From Synechococcales cyanobacterium GL140_1_metabinner_5_sub (GTDB taxonomy: Bacteria > Cyanobacteriota > Cyanobacteriia > Cyanobacteriales > Chamaesiphonaceae): 64,000 nt of DNA. This document shows, piece after piece, positions 37,981 to 48,144 of the stretch. The stretch covers positions 1 to 64,000 of the forward strand of contig JANYHM010000038.1 in NCBI GenBank assembly GCA_025359065.1. The letters run 5' to 3'. Each line of letters opens with the position of its first letter. Positions within the stretch are counted from its first letter, which is position 1. The translations under genes were made by a program, and so were the position numbers. The notes below the pieces were generated by a model. That model searched no databases. It saw only the letters and a program-made list of their open reading frames with translations, and was not told the origin of the DNA.

Positions 37981-39162
37981 ATGAAAATTCTAGTACTAAC
38001 TTGGGAATTTCCCCCGCGCTTGGTGGGTGGCATTGCACGACATTGTGCGGAGTTGTATCCTGAGATTGTGCGGATGGGGCATGAGGTACATGTGGTGACG
38101 GTAGCTTTTGGGACAGAGCCGCAGCATAAAGTAGTCGGCGGTATTCATGTGCATCGAGTGGATGATCCTGGGGTACCCGATCCTTTCTTGCCTTGGGTAC
38201 GGGATCTCAATCGCAATCTGTTGGAATACTGCCATCAGTTGTTGGCTAAGACCTCTTTTGATTTGATCCATGCCCATGATTGGCTGGTGGCGGCAGCAGC
38301 GATCGCCCTTCAGAGTAAGACCGGTTTACCGTTGGTATCTACTATTCATGCTACTGAGTTTGGTCGCCATAACGGGATTCGTGGTGATGATAGCACCGAA
38401 ATTTTCAATCAAGAGCGCCAGTTGACCGATCGATCAACTGAGGTAATTGTATGCAGTAACTATATGCGAGAAGAGGTGCATGAGGTGCTGGGGCGAACTC
38501 ATAGCCATATTATTTACAATGGCATTAACCCCGAGAAAAAGCAGCGCCCGCAAAACTTCGATTTTTGGCAGCTCCGTCGCACTTACGCAGCCGATCATGA
38601 AAAAATCATTTACTATGTGGGGCGAATGACCCCAGAGAAAGGGATCTTTCTGCTGCTGGATGCGGCTTCGATTGTCCTGTGGGAAATGGAAGGTGCTGTG
38701 AAGCTAGTGTTTATTGGGAAAGGTGATGGCAACATTGAGGCGCTGAAACGCAAGGCCACAGATTTAGGAATTGGTGAAAAATGCTACTTTACAGGCTTTA
38801 TGTCTGACCAAGATTTGGATAAGTTTCAGACAGTGGCAGATTGTGCGGTGTTTCCTAGTCTATATGAGCCTTTCGGCATTGTGGCTTTAGAAAGTTTTGC
38901 TTCTCATGTGCCGGTGGTGGTTTCCGATGCTGGTGGTTTGCCGGAGGTGGTGCGTCATTCTCAAACCGGGATTGTAACTTGGAAGAATAACCCGGATTCT
39001 TTGGCTTGGGGAATTTTAGAGGTATTGCGTAATCCCAGCTATTCTAAATGGCTGACTGATAATGCTTATTCAGAACTCAGTCAGCGTTTCTATTGGCCAC
39101 ACTTGGCCACTCAGACTTTGGCTGTCTATGAGATGGCTGTTGCCAGTGATGCGAAAGCCTGA
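37981..39162 (+). CDS. Family 4 glycosyltransferase
   Basis: A 393-residue GT-B retaining glycosyltransferase. It begins MKILVLTWEFPPRLVGGIAR, has the HAHDWLVAAAA segment, and in the C-terminal domain VGRMTPEKGIFLLLDA and the donor-binding SLYEPFGIVALESF (EX7E motif). The N-terminal sequence resembles the starch/glycogen-synthase-like subset of GT4. The donor and acceptor are not deducible. It heads the glycan region but is compositionally like the core genome. Confidence 0.85.
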   Translation: MKILVLTWEFPPRLVGGIARHCAELYPEIVRMGHEVHVVTVAFGTEPQHKVVGGIHVHRVDDPGVPDPFLPWVRDLNRNLLEYCHQLLAKTSFDLIHAHDWLVAAAAIALQSKTGLPLVSTIHATEFGRHNGIRGDDSTEIFNQERQLTDRSTEVIVCSNYMREEVHEVLGRTHSHIIYNGINPEKKQRPQNFDFWQLRRTYAADHEKIIYYVGRMTPEKGIFLLLDAASIVLWEMEGAVKLVFIGKGDGNIEALKRKATDLGIGEKCYFTGFMSDQDLDKFQTVADCAVFPSLYEPFGIVALESFASHVPVVVSDAGGLPEVVRHSQTGIVTWKNNPDSLAWGILEVLRNPSYSKWLTDNAYSELSQRFYWPHLATQTLAVYEMAVASDAKA

Positions 39163-39168
39163 ATAAAT

Positions 39169-39867
39169 CTAAAACTTTTGCCATTGCTGAGGTGGCGGTG
39201 TCAAAAACTCATAGGCACCAGCAGGTGCTCCGGCGGCTGCGGTGATTACAATATCAAAAGAGAGCGATATTCGTAGTTCTTCCGTCTCGTTTGTAGTTAC
39301 TTCATGTCGCTGCATTGCTGGGAACAACATCAACCTTCCTTCTGCTGGTGGATACGATACTTGTAGTTGATTCAAATAGTTGTCTTCGTCAATGATTGCA
39401 GTGTTTTCGCTGCCTAAGCCGGGACAGACTTCGTTGACTCTGGCGGTGTCGATAAATACCAGGCTGCCTGGATCGATGGTCTCTGATGCAGGGATGGCGA
39501 TGTAGTAAACGGCGCTAATGTGGGCGGTATTGTGACTGTGTGCGCCGACTGATTGGCGGGGACGAGAGACGATCGGCCACCCCCGCTGAATGTATAGATC
39601 TACTTGACTTCGATCGATCCCCAATTCTTGCAAATAAATATTGGTGTGCATTTGCACTTCGCTCACAATCCAAGCAAAGCGCGGATCTTGATGAATTTGC
39701 TGGACTCCGTGCAAATCGCCTGTCCAAGCCATCTCGGGGTAAGCTATTCGCTCTGCGCCAGTTTTTTCTAGTTCTAGAACTGTAGCCAGCAGGGCTTCTC
39801 GGTGGTCGGGGGCATCGGCGAGGTCTTCGTAGTAAATAGCAAGGGGAAACCAGGTTTTGATCGGCAT
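39169..39867 (-). CDS. TIGR02466-like putative 2OG-Fe(II) oxygenase
   Basis: A 232-residue protein with a jelly-roll pattern. The core has VGAHSHNTAHISAVYYIAIP (iron-binding His and nearby acidic/His residues) and PAMQRHEVTTNETEELRISLSFD (distal His and the 2-oxoglutarate-binding Arg). It begins with the MPIKTWFP start typical of TIGR02466 proteins. The substrate is unknown; members are often near glycan or small-molecule genes. It ends seven bases from the stop of the GT4 gene, convergent. Confidence 0.7.
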   Translation of the reverse strand: MPIKTWFPLAIYYEDLADAPDHREALLATVLELEKTGAERIAYPEMAWTGDLHGVQQIHQDPRFAWIVSEVQMHTNIYLQELGIDRSQVDLYIQRGWPIVSRPRQSVGAHSHNTAHISAVYYIAIPASETIDPGSLVFIDTARVNEVCPGLGSENTAIIDEDNYLNQLQVSYPPAEGRLMLFPAMQRHEVTTNETEELRISLSFDIVITAAAGAPAGAYEFLTPPPQQWQKF

Positions 39868-40061
39868 TTTAAAATTTTAGAGAGTCAGCGAGATCATCTT
39901 AGGCGATCTATGGCATTGTTGACTTATGCGCTTACCAGGAAACAGCCCAAGTGATTCCCTGCTATACCCCTTCCTAGCTTGGCTTTTCAGAGATATGTCT
40001 GGCAGTCAGGTTATGGAGACATTATGGGTATCCTATGTGAAAGAACAGTTAGGGGTGACAT

Positions 40062-41324
40062 ATGAATAGCATTAAGCAAGAACATATTAGTAATTTCGAG
40101 CAAGAGGGTGATAGCTTAAAAGGGCATAAAAATCTAGATACCTTCGGTGGTACGCCAGTATTTAAAGACAAGCTTCATGTGGGTCGCCCAAATATTGGCG
40201 ATCGAAATCGTCTTCTAGAAAGAATTAATGATATTCTTGATCGAAGATGGTTGACAAATAATGGAATTTACGTTCAGGAATTTGAGCAACGGATTGCTGA
40301 ATTAGTAGGTACAAAACACTGTATTGCCACCTGCAATGCTACTGTAGCCCTGGAAATAGCTATTCGAGCGACTGAACTAAAAGGCGAAGTGATTATGCCC
40401 GCTTTTACATTTATTGCCACTGCTCACGCTCTACAATGGCAAGAAATTACCCCAGTATTTTGCGATGTAGAGTCTAGCACTCACAATATCGATCCTCTGA
40501 AGATTGAGCAGATGATTACCCCTCGCACCACAGGTATTTTAGGTGTTCACTTATGGGGTCGTGCTTGTAACATAGAGGCTTTAAGTAAAATTGCTCAAGA
40601 TCACAACTTAAAATTGATGTTCGATGCTTCTCATGCTTTTGGTTGTTCTCATGATGGACAGATGATTGGCAGTTTTGGTGATGCTGAAGTCTTTAGTTTC
40701 CATGCAACCAAATTTTTGAATTCATTTGAGGGTGGTGCAATCGTCACAAACAATGATGATTTAGCAGCTAAAATCCGTTTAATGAAGAATTTTGGTTTTG
40801 CCGGTAATGATAACGTAGTTTACATTGGCACGAATGGTAAAATGCACGAAATATCTGCAGCGATGGGTCTAACTGGATTAGATAGTATGAAAGATTTTAT
40901 TGAAATTAACTATCAAAACTACAAACAATATCAGAAAGAATTAAGCCGTATTAATGGAATAAAGATTACCAATTATAACGAGACAGAAGCCAATAATTAC
41001 CAATATATTGTATTAGAAATTGACAAGGAAGTATTCGGCATCAGTAGAGATAAGCTAATTGAAATATTAGTTGCCGAAAACATAATGGCTAGACGGTACT
41101 TCTATCCAGGCTGTCATAGAATGGAACCTTATCATTCTTATTTCCCTCATAATAAAACATTGTTGCCAGAAACAGATCAGCTTTCAACAAAAGTTATGTC
41201 ATTGCCTACTGGAACAGCAGTGAGCTTATTAGATATCAGCAAGATTTGCCAAGTGATTGAATTTGTCAGAGAAAACAGATCTTATTTTCAAGATACAACA
41301 GAAAAATCTTTTATTTACAACTAG
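40062..41324 (+). CDS. DegT/DnrJ/EryC1/StrS aminotransferase
   Basis: A 420-residue PLP-dependent sugar aminotransferase. It has the TFGGTPVFKDKLHVGRPNIG start, CIATCNATVALEIAIRA, PAFTFIATAHALQW, an LMFDASHAFGCSH block (Asp to PLP ring nitrogen) and FSFHATKFLNSFEGGAIVT with the Schiff-base Lys. Such enzymes convert keto-sugar nucleotides to amino sugars for surface glycans. The gene is AT-richer than its surroundings and starts the island. AGGGGTG precedes the ATG. The 1466-residue glycosyltransferase gene follows after 32 bases, with its own AGGAG. Confidence 0.9.
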   Translation: MNSIKQEHISNFEQEGDSLKGHKNLDTFGGTPVFKDKLHVGRPNIGDRNRLLERINDILDRRWLTNNGIYVQEFEQRIAELVGTKHCIATCNATVALEIAIRATELKGEVIMPAFTFIATAHALQWQEITPVFCDVESSTHNIDPLKIEQMITPRTTGILGVHLWGRACNIEALSKIAQDHNLKLMFDASHAFGCSHDGQMIGSFGDAEVFSFHATKFLNSFEGGAIVTNNDDLAAKIRLMKNFGFAGNDNVVYIGTNGKMHEISAAMGLTGLDSMKDFIEINYQNYKQYQKELSRINGIKITNYNETEANNYQYIVLEIDKEVFGISRDKLIEILVAENIMARRYFYPGCHRMEPYHSYFPHNKTLLPETDQLSTKVMSLPTGTAVSLLDISKICQVIEFVRENRSYFQDTTEKSFIYN

Positions 41325-41356
41325 TTAAAATAATCAAAGCTTATCAGGAGAACAAA

Positions 41357-44300
41357 ATGAAAGTTAGTATATTAATGATTGCATATAATCATGAAGAGTA
41401 TATTGTCCAGGCGATCGAAAGCATCTTGGCTCAAAAGGTTGATTTCGAATACGAAATTGTCATTGGTGAAGACTGCTCAACCGATCAAACTAGACAGATT
41501 GTTATTGACTACAAAAAACAATATCCAGACAAAATCAATCTATTGTTACCAGAGTTGAATCTGGGAATGTTGCCAAACTTCATCAGCACATACAAAGCAT
41601 GTCAGGGAGAATATATTGCAATACTAGAAGGTGATGATTACTGGATTTCTCCAGATAAGTTACAAAAGCAAGTAAACTTCCTAGACAAAAATATAGATTT
41701 CACTATCTGTTTTACTAATACATTGCATGTCTGGGGAAATATTACGCGAGAACCTGAAGTTTTTTTAAATAATCAAGCAGCGGTATCCACTATTGAAAAT
41801 CTATTACTTCTCAACTTCATTCCAACTCCTTCCGTAATGTACCGAAATAAAGTAGTCAACGAATTTCCTGAGTGGTATTTCATGCAGGGTATGGGAGATT
41901 GGACTTTATCTATACTCCTTGCTGAGCATGGAAAAATTGGATATATAGATGAAGTAATGTCAGTATATAGAATCCATGATAAAGGAGTATGGTCGAGTAA
42001 AAATAAAGATTATCAGCTAACAGAAACAATTAGAATGCTTAACAGTATCAAAGAATATTTTTCTCATAAAAACAACAAGAGATACCAAGATATTGTTGAT
42101 GTATCTATTAAATGCTACTCAAAACAACTTTCTAATTCAGATGCACGAAATCTATTAGAAAAACGCCGGAGATTTCTTGATTTCTCAGATAAAGAAACAC
42201 CTTATAAACTACATGTTGGTTGTGGTCAAAACATTTTTGATGGCTGGATAAACATAGACATCGAGGGAGGTAATCCAGACATTGATTTAATTTGGGATGT
42301 AAGAAATGGTCTTCCTTTTGAGAATGGATCTTGTGGTTTAATATACAATGAAAATGTTTTAGAACATTTAACTTCAGAAGAAGGCCTGTCATTCTTGAAA
42401 GAGTGTCAGAGAGTTCTTCAAGTAGGTGGTATTTTAAGAGTAGCAATGCCTAGCCTAGAAAACATTGTCGAAAAATATCAATCTGAAAACTGGCAAAATC
42501 AAGATTGGTTGACTTGGCCAGATTATCAATTTGTTCGAACTCGTGCAGAAATGATCAATATTTCTTTTCGATGGTGGGATCACAAATGGTTGTATGATTT
42601 GGAAGAATTGAATTGCAAGCTTGTTGAAGCAGGCTTTATCACTATTAATACTGCCAAGTGGGGAGAAAGTGTTACTTCAGAACTTTTGAATCGGGAGACT
42701 AGGTCTGATTCCTTATTGATAGTTGAGGCTTCAATACCTAGGCCAACGCTAATCAACTATCCATTGGTAAGTGTTTGTATACCAACTTATAATGGTGAGA
42801 AGTTTATTAAAGAAACTTTATCTACTGTTTTGAGTCAGACTTACCCTAACTTAGAAGTGATTTTATCAGATGATAACTCTGGAGATCAAACTGTTAAAAT
42901 TGCTAAGTCTTTAATGGCAGAATCTGAATTGAATTTCTTGGCTTTTGAGCATGAAAAATATGGGTTGTCTCAAAACTGGAATTTCTGTATTTCTCAAGCT
43001 AAAGGAAAATATGTAAAATTTTTGTTCCAAGATGACTTGTTAGAACCAGATGCAATCTCAGAAATGGTTGCTTTGGCAGAGCAAGATCAAGAAATTGGAT
43101 TGGTTTTTTCTCCTAGAACCCTTTTTGTTTGTGATGAAGATAACTACTACAACAAAAAGTTTATAGAACATCATGGAGCAAAAGACATACACAAAGGATG
43201 GTCGAATTTAAAATCAATTCAATCAGGCCAAGAATTATTAACAGATCATCACTTATTTGACTATTCAACCAACAAAATTGGTGAGCCAACTACTGTCCTC
43301 ATCAAAAAAGATATTTTTGATAAAGTAGGATTATTTAATAATGATCTTTGCCAGTTGGTAGATCTCGAAATGTGGTTGAGAATAATTAGCAGATGTAAAG
43401 TTGGGTTTGTCAACAAATATTTATCCCATTTTAGAATTCATGAAAATCAACAAACTAATCGAAATATTGCTAACAAAAAATTGATAATCTCAGACCATCA
43501 GAAATTCTTTAATCTTATCTACAGTGACAGAAGATATCCTAATATTGCAAGACAAAATGCATTTTATAAATACGCATTATTGTCAGAACAAATATCAGAA
43601 TTATCTCAAGTTCGCACCAAGGTCGCGAAAGAATTCCTTAGTGTTTTAGACGGCCAGTTAATGAATGAATACCAAGGAATGCTGGGCAAATCACATAAAA
43701 TAATATCATCTTTTGATAGCTTGAAATTTCAAGTACAAACGGAAGAAGAGCAATTTTTTACTAGTAATTTGATAGCAAATATTTCTCAAGGATTAAGACA
43801 GCCGAAGTCAATTCAATCATTACTTGCTGCAATGCTTTATTATCGGGCTGATCAGATGGAATTGCCATGCGATTTGTCTGAAATTCCAGATTGGTTACTT
43901 TTAGATTATTTAAAATATCTATTTCCAGAATCTGTTGTTTTTTATCAGATAGGAGAATCAGAAAGTTATTACATTTACATGTGTAAATGGATCGATTATT
44001 TATATAATGCTATACTCAGCCATCCTGATCATCCTTACTGGCATCAAGTAGCTGACACCTTTGCTCAAATTGTTAATTTTATTCCTACTAATATTAACGA
44101 CCACAACCTCAGAGAGCTTTACGTCAAACGAGCAGAAATAATTGAGCTTTTCTTAAGAGTTAATGGGCACGAATTGGAATATGAGTTTCAATATCTTCCA
44201 TTGATCAAAAAGAAAATCAAATTAGGGATTCTTATCTATCAAAATACTCCATCTGCCGAAACTTTTGCAACTTTACCTTTCTATGAATATCTCAGTAGAG

Positions 44301-45757
44301 ATTTTGAGGTGTTTTTGTACACCATCAGAGAATCAGAAGGATCACTAGCAGAATATTGTCGAAGCTGTGTTAATCATGCCAAATTGTTACCTGCTGATTT
44401 TGAAGGTCAAATAAATTCTATTCGAGAAGATGATCTGGATATTTTATTCTTTGGGGCGAATGTTACGGCTATTACCAATCAGATGTGTTTGTTAGCTAGT
44501 CATCGTTTAGCCAGAATCCAAGTCACTAGCGGTGGGTCGATCGCCACCACTGGCCTCAAAAACATGGACTACTTTATCTCTGGAACTCTGACCGATCCCG
44601 AGCAAGATGCCCAATCACAGTATCAAGAAAAGTTATTGCAAATATCTGGAACTGCACACTGCTTTAGCTATGGTAACGATGAGGTTGTTGCACAGATTGA
44701 GGTAGATCGATCGAGCCTAAATATTTCACCAAAAGTAGTTGTTTTCACATCTGGTGCCAATCTATTTAAAATAGTCCCTGAGCTATTTCATACTTGGGCA
44801 AAAATCATCGCTCAGGTGCCTAATGCTGTATTGATGCTTTTACCCTACGGTCCCAACTGGTCAAAAAGCTACCATAAAAAACCATTTGAGGACAATTTGA
44901 TTCACATATTTACAGAATATGGGCTGTCAGCAGATCAGCTAATTATTTTAGATCCACAGCCGGTACCAAATAGAGCTGATGTCAAAGCCTATTACCAAAT
45001 CGCAGATATTTATCTGGATTCCTATCCATTTGCAGGTACAACTTCTTTAATTGAACCATTACAAGTTGGTTTACCAGTCATTGCCAGACAAGGTAATTGC
45101 TTCCGATCAGCGATGGGTGCGGCAATGATCCAATCATTGGGTATTGCGGACTTAGTGGCCACTAGTGAAGAATCATATATTCAATTGGCAATTAACCTGG
45201 GTAATAGTCTAGAACTGCGTCAACAAAAAAGTATTGAAGTCCAAACAAAAATGCAGAACAATCCCAGCTTTCTGGATAGTCGATCTTACTCGGCAAAAAT
45301 TGGTGAATTGTTTATTACTTTGTTCGATCAATATGCTGAAAATGCCCAAAATGAAAGCTTAAAACTAAGAGATATGAATCTAATGGTTTTCCCTGATTGG
45401 AATCAATCTGAGGACTCAGTAGGTTATGAGTTACAACAGGTTATTCAAACATTAGCGAGTCAGCCAAATGCTCAGAACACAACTCTTTTAATTGATACCA
45501 CCAATATTTCAACTGAAGATGCTCAAATGCTTTTGTCAGGCATTGCAATGAATATTATGATGGAGGAAGACTTAGATATCACAGAAGAGTTAGGCATTTC
45601 TTTGATTGAAGATTTACACAATATTCAATGGGAAAATTTGTTGCCTAGAATTAATTCTAGGATTTTGATGGATTGTGATAACCGGGCAACAATAGACAAT
45701 CTATTGCCAACGCAATTAATGACTAGCAGCTTATCAAATCTTTTGTCCAAAGTATGA
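41357..45757 (+). CDS. Modular glycosyltransferase: GT2 - methyltransferase - GT2 - GT41-like
   Basis: A 1466-residue protein with four catalytic-type modules. GT2 number one occupies about residues 1-240 (VSILMIAYNHEEYIVQAIES, then ILEGDDYW). A class I methyltransferase lies at about 284-440 (LHVGCGQNIFDGWINID, YNENVLEHL). GT2 number two is at about 468-720 (VSVCIPTYNGEKFIKETLS, FLFQDDLLEPDA). A GT41/SPINDLY-like domain spans about 950-1325 (KLGILIYQNTPSAETFATL, IYLDSYPFAGTTSLIEPLQ). A 140-residue C-terminal region is unassigned. It probably builds and methylates a surface glycan or glycoprotein. Probably in one operon with the aminotransferase and the FkbM gene (96 bases to the ATG used here). 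Confidence 0.85.
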   Translation: MKVSILMIAYNHEEYIVQAIESILAQKVDFEYEIVIGEDCSTDQTRQIVIDYKKQYPDKINLLLPELNLGMLPNFISTYKACQGEYIAILEGDDYWISPDKLQKQVNFLDKNIDFTICFTNTLHVWGNITREPEVFLNNQAAVSTIENLLLLNFIPTPSVMYRNKVVNEFPEWYFMQGMGDWTLSILLAEHGKIGYIDEVMSVYRIHDKGVWSSKNKDYQLTETIRMLNSIKEYFSHKNNKRYQDIVDVSIKCYSKQLSNSDARNLLEKRRRFLDFSDKETPYKLHVGCGQNIFDGWINIDIEGGNPDIDLIWDVRNGLPFENGSCGLIYNENVLEHLTSEEGLSFLKECQRVLQVGGILRVAMPSLENIVEKYQSENWQNQDWLTWPDYQFVRTRAEMINISFRWWDHKWLYDLEELNCKLVEAGFITINTAKWGESVTSELLNRETRSDSLLIVEASIPRPTLINYPLVSVCIPTYNGEKFIKETLSTVLSQTYPNLEVILSDDNSGDQTVKIAKSLMAESELNFLAFEHEKYGLSQNWNFCISQAKGKYVKFLFQDDLLEPDAISEMVALAEQDQEIGLVFSPRTLFVCDEDNYYNKKFIEHHGAKDIHKGWSNLKSIQSGQELLTDHHLFDYSTNKIGEPTTVLIKKDIFDKVGLFNNDLCQLVDLEMWLRIISRCKVGFVNKYLSHFRIHENQQTNRNIANKKLIISDHQKFFNLIYSDRRYPNIARQNAFYKYALLSEQISELSQVRTKVAKEFLSVLDGQLMNEYQGMLGKSHKIISSFDSLKFQVQTEEEQFFTSNLIANISQGLRQPKSIQSLLAAMLYYRADQMELPCDLSEIPDWLLLDYLKYLFPESVVFYQIGESESYYIYMCKWIDYLYNAILSHPDHPYWHQVADTFAQIVNFIPTNINDHNLRELYVKRAEIIELFLRVNGHELEYEFQYLPLIKKKIKLGILIYQNTPSAETFATLPFYEYLSRDFEVFLYTIRESEGSLAEYCRSCVNHAKLLPADFEGQINSIREDDLDILFFGANVTAITNQMCLLASHRLARIQVTSGGSIATTGLKNMDYFISGTLTDPEQDAQSQYQEKLLQISGTAHCFSYGNDEVVAQIEVDRSSLNISPKVVVFTSGANLFKIVPELFHTWAKIIAQVPNAVLMLLPYGPNWSKSYHKKPFEDNLIHIFTEYGLSADQLIILDPQPVPNRADVKAYYQIADIYLDSYPFAGTTSLIEPLQVGLPVIARQGNCFRSAMGAAMIQSLGIADLVATSEESYIQLAINLGNSLELRQQKSIEVQTKMQNNPSFLDSRSYSAKIGELFITLFDQYAENAQNESLKLRDMNLMVFPDWNQSEDSVGYELQQVIQTLASQPNAQNTTLLIDTTNISTEDAQMLLSGIAMNIMMEEDLDITEELGISLIEDLHNIQWENLLPRINSRILMDCDNRATIDNLLPTQLMTSSLSNLLSKV

Positions 45758-45853
45758 CAAAATATACCGATTTTCAATTTGGAGGTACAGCGTGGGAATA
45801 TTGTAATTAGAAATGTTTTCCGTGTCACCAATCTTTGTCACCAATCTTTTACT

Positions 45854-47266
45854 ATGACTTCTTCAATCACCCTTCGTTTCCATGATGATGTACAAATCGT
45901 TGTTCCCAATTCACTGGATCTGATCACCCCCTATGTGTTGCAGGAGCAAGAAGATTGGTTTGAAGACGAAATAAAATTTCTACGTCGTTTGCTACAACCT
46001 GGTCAAAAAATCATTGATATTGGTGCTAATTACGGAGTTTACACATTATCAATGGCCAAAACAGTTGGAGATACTGGCAGTATTTGGTCTTTTGAACCTG
46101 CTTCTAATACCGCAAGTTTTCTGGCGGATGGAATTAAAGCTAATGGTTTTCAGCACATTGTGCTAGAGCAAAGTGCTTTGTCAAGTGTTTGTGGTGAGGC
46201 TAAGCTATCTTTGAATATTAACTCTGAATTAAATTCGTTAGTTCATGGAGATACATCATCAGAGGCTACTGAAACTGTACCTCTAGTAACATTAGATATT
46301 TGCATGGATCATTATGATTGGCAAGAAATTGAATTTGTTAAGATTGATGCAGAAGGTGAAGAAACTAATATATTACAAGGTGGTCAGCACTTTTTTTCTG
46401 AGCTATCACCGTTGGTTCAATATGAAATCAAAGTAGATATTGATGTACATTTAGAACTGATACAGAGCTTTGCTGATATGGGATACAAATCCTATCGATT
46501 AATTCCAGGATTGAATTTGCTAGTTCCTTTTGATCCAGAGTCAATAGATGGATATTTACTGAACTTATTCTGTTGCAAGCCTGATCGTGCCCAAAAGTTA
46601 AGCGAGCGGGGCTATCTATTAGATACTGATCACTATTCATCTCAGCCTAACCAAGAACTAATATCACAAATATCAGATCAAATAAAAACCAAAGATAAAT
46701 ATAATTGGCAGCAGACAATCGCAAAACTCCCCTATGGCTTAGAACTTAGCAATCTATGGGAACAGACGATGTCTGACAATGATAATACTGATCTAAAACA
46801 ACTATTAGCTTATTATTCTTTTAGTTGTGATACGCAGGTTAGTAATAATGAGCGTTTCACTGCATTGCAAGCCAGTTTATCCGGTATGTCAACTTTGTGC
46901 AATCAAAAAACTTCTTATTCACTGCTAGCTAGTTTGGCTAGAATAGCAATAGATTTCGGAGCTAGATCGATCGCAGTTCAGGCTCTGAGGGTGATTGTTC
47001 ATAATATTTTTAATGGTGCTGAAATAGATATCAGTAAACCATTTTTTATTACCGGCAATCGATTTGATGCAGTTTGCCCTAACTTCGATGGAAACTGGTA
47101 CTTTGCGGCTGCACTAGAAGAATTAGAAAGACTAGAATCATTTTCGTCTTTTTATACTGGCCAGACTGCATTACCGCGACTGGAGCTATTAAGAGATTTA
47201 GGGTTTAGCAGTACTGAAATGGAGCGAAGATTATCATTACTACAGCAACGCTACAACCTAAATTAG
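45854..47266 (+). CDS. FkbM family methyltransferase with C-terminal extension
   Basis: A 470-residue protein. The FkbM domain (about residues 40-250) has the SAM site KIIDIGANYGVYTLSMAK, SIWSFEPASNTASFL and the FVKIDAEGEETNILQGG motif. FkbM enzymes O-methylate sugars or polyketides. The last 200 residues form a mostly helical region of unknown function with several Leu/Ala-rich helices. I use the ATG at 45854 rather than a TTG at 45779, which would add 25 residues of non-family sequence. Last gene of the AT-rich glycan operon; the stop overlaps convergent trhO by four bases. Confidence 0.85.
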   Translation: MTSSITLRFHDDVQIVVPNSLDLITPYVLQEQEDWFEDEIKFLRRLLQPGQKIIDIGANYGVYTLSMAKTVGDTGSIWSFEPASNTASFLADGIKANGFQHIVLEQSALSSVCGEAKLSLNINSELNSLVHGDTSSEATETVPLVTLDICMDHYDWQEIEFVKIDAEGEETNILQGGQHFFSELSPLVQYEIKVDIDVHLELIQSFADMGYKSYRLIPGLNLLVPFDPESIDGYLLNLFCCKPDRAQKLSERGYLLDTDHYSSQPNQELISQISDQIKTKDKYNWQQTIAKLPYGLELSNLWEQTMSDNDNTDLKQLLAYYSFSCDTQVSNNERFTALQASLSGMSTLCNQKTSYSLLASLARIAIDFGARSIAVQALRVIVHNIFNGAEIDISKPFFITGNRFDAVCPNFDGNWYFAAALEELERLESFSSFYTGQTALPRLELLRDLGFSSTEMERRLSLLQQRYNLN

Positions 47267-48093
47267 TTGGCTGAGCAACTTGATGAAACTAATCGAGTAG
47301 AGCCACAGTGAGGACAAGGAATTTTCTCAGCATCTAAAGTAGGAATTGGTAAACCGCAGTCATAGCACATGCGATAGTTTCCTGATTCCAAATTATGAGT
47401 GACAGCGACTCGTTCGTCGAACACAAAACAGTCACCTTGCCACTGGCTTTCGGCTGCTGGGACTTGTTCTAGATAGTTTAAAATGCCACCTTCTAGGTGA
47501 TAGACCTCCAAAAAACCTTCTGCAAGCAGTAAAGAAGTAGCTTTCTCACAGCGAATACCGCCGGTACAAAACATCGCTACTTTAAGATGTTCGGTGGGGT
47601 TAAGATTTTGACGCACATACTCAGGGAAATCGGTGAAGGCATCGGTATGGGGATCGATCGACCCTTTAAATGTACCAATCTCTACTTCGTAGGCATTACG
47701 TGTATCAAGCACTAAGACATCAGGGTTTTGGATAAGAGCATTCCAGTCTTGCGGCGCTACGTAAGTGCCTACTTGCCGACTGGGATTGGCTAATGGTTCG
47801 CGAAGAGTAACAATCTCAGCTTTGATTTTAATTTTCAGCTTAGAAAAAGGTGGTTTGCCGGTGCAGGTGGCAGATTTATGGCTGAGATCTGCAAAGCGCA
47901 GGTCTTGGCGCAAAAAGGCTAAAGCAGCATTGACAGTCTCATGGCTGCCACAGATCGAGCCATTAATACCTTCGGTGGCAATTAAGATGGTGCCCTTGAT
48001 TTCGTGGGCTTCGCAGTAGCTCTGCAACTGCATTTGTAATTCTGGGCAGTTGCTGATCGCAATAAATTTATAAAAGCTGGCAATGGTAATCAT
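47263..48093 (-). CDS. trhO: tRNA uridine(34) hydroxylase TrhO (rhodanese-like)
   Basis: A 276-residue YceA/TrhO protein. The N-terminal acylphosphatase-like domain has KGTILIATEGINGSICGS, the rhodanese domain has VLDTRNAYEVEIGTFKGSID and the active-site loop MFCTGGIRCEKATSLLL, with the catalytic Cys. A C-terminal zinc-binding segment follows (CYDCGLPIP, CPHCGS). TrhO hydroxylates U34 of some tRNAs using O2. The start at 48091-48093 (MITIASFYKF) is chosen because the extra 14 upstream residues are not conserved. Confidence 0.9.
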   Translation of the reverse strand: MITIASFYKFIAISNCPELQMQLQSYCEAHEIKGTILIATEGINGSICGSHETVNAALAFLRQDLRFADLSHKSATCTGKPPFSKLKIKIKAEIVTLREPLANPSRQVGTYVAPQDWNALIQNPDVLVLDTRNAYEVEIGTFKGSIDPHTDAFTDFPEYVRQNLNPTEHLKVAMFCTGGIRCEKATSLLLAEGFLEVYHLEGGILNYLEQVPAAESQWQGDCFVFDERVAVTHNLESGNYRMCYDCGLPIPTLDAEKIPCPHCGSTRLVSSSCSAN

Positions 48094-48144
48094 CCCAAGA
48101 CCCCCGAACATCGACCTGCCATTATAGCAGCTCATTAAGGGAGT

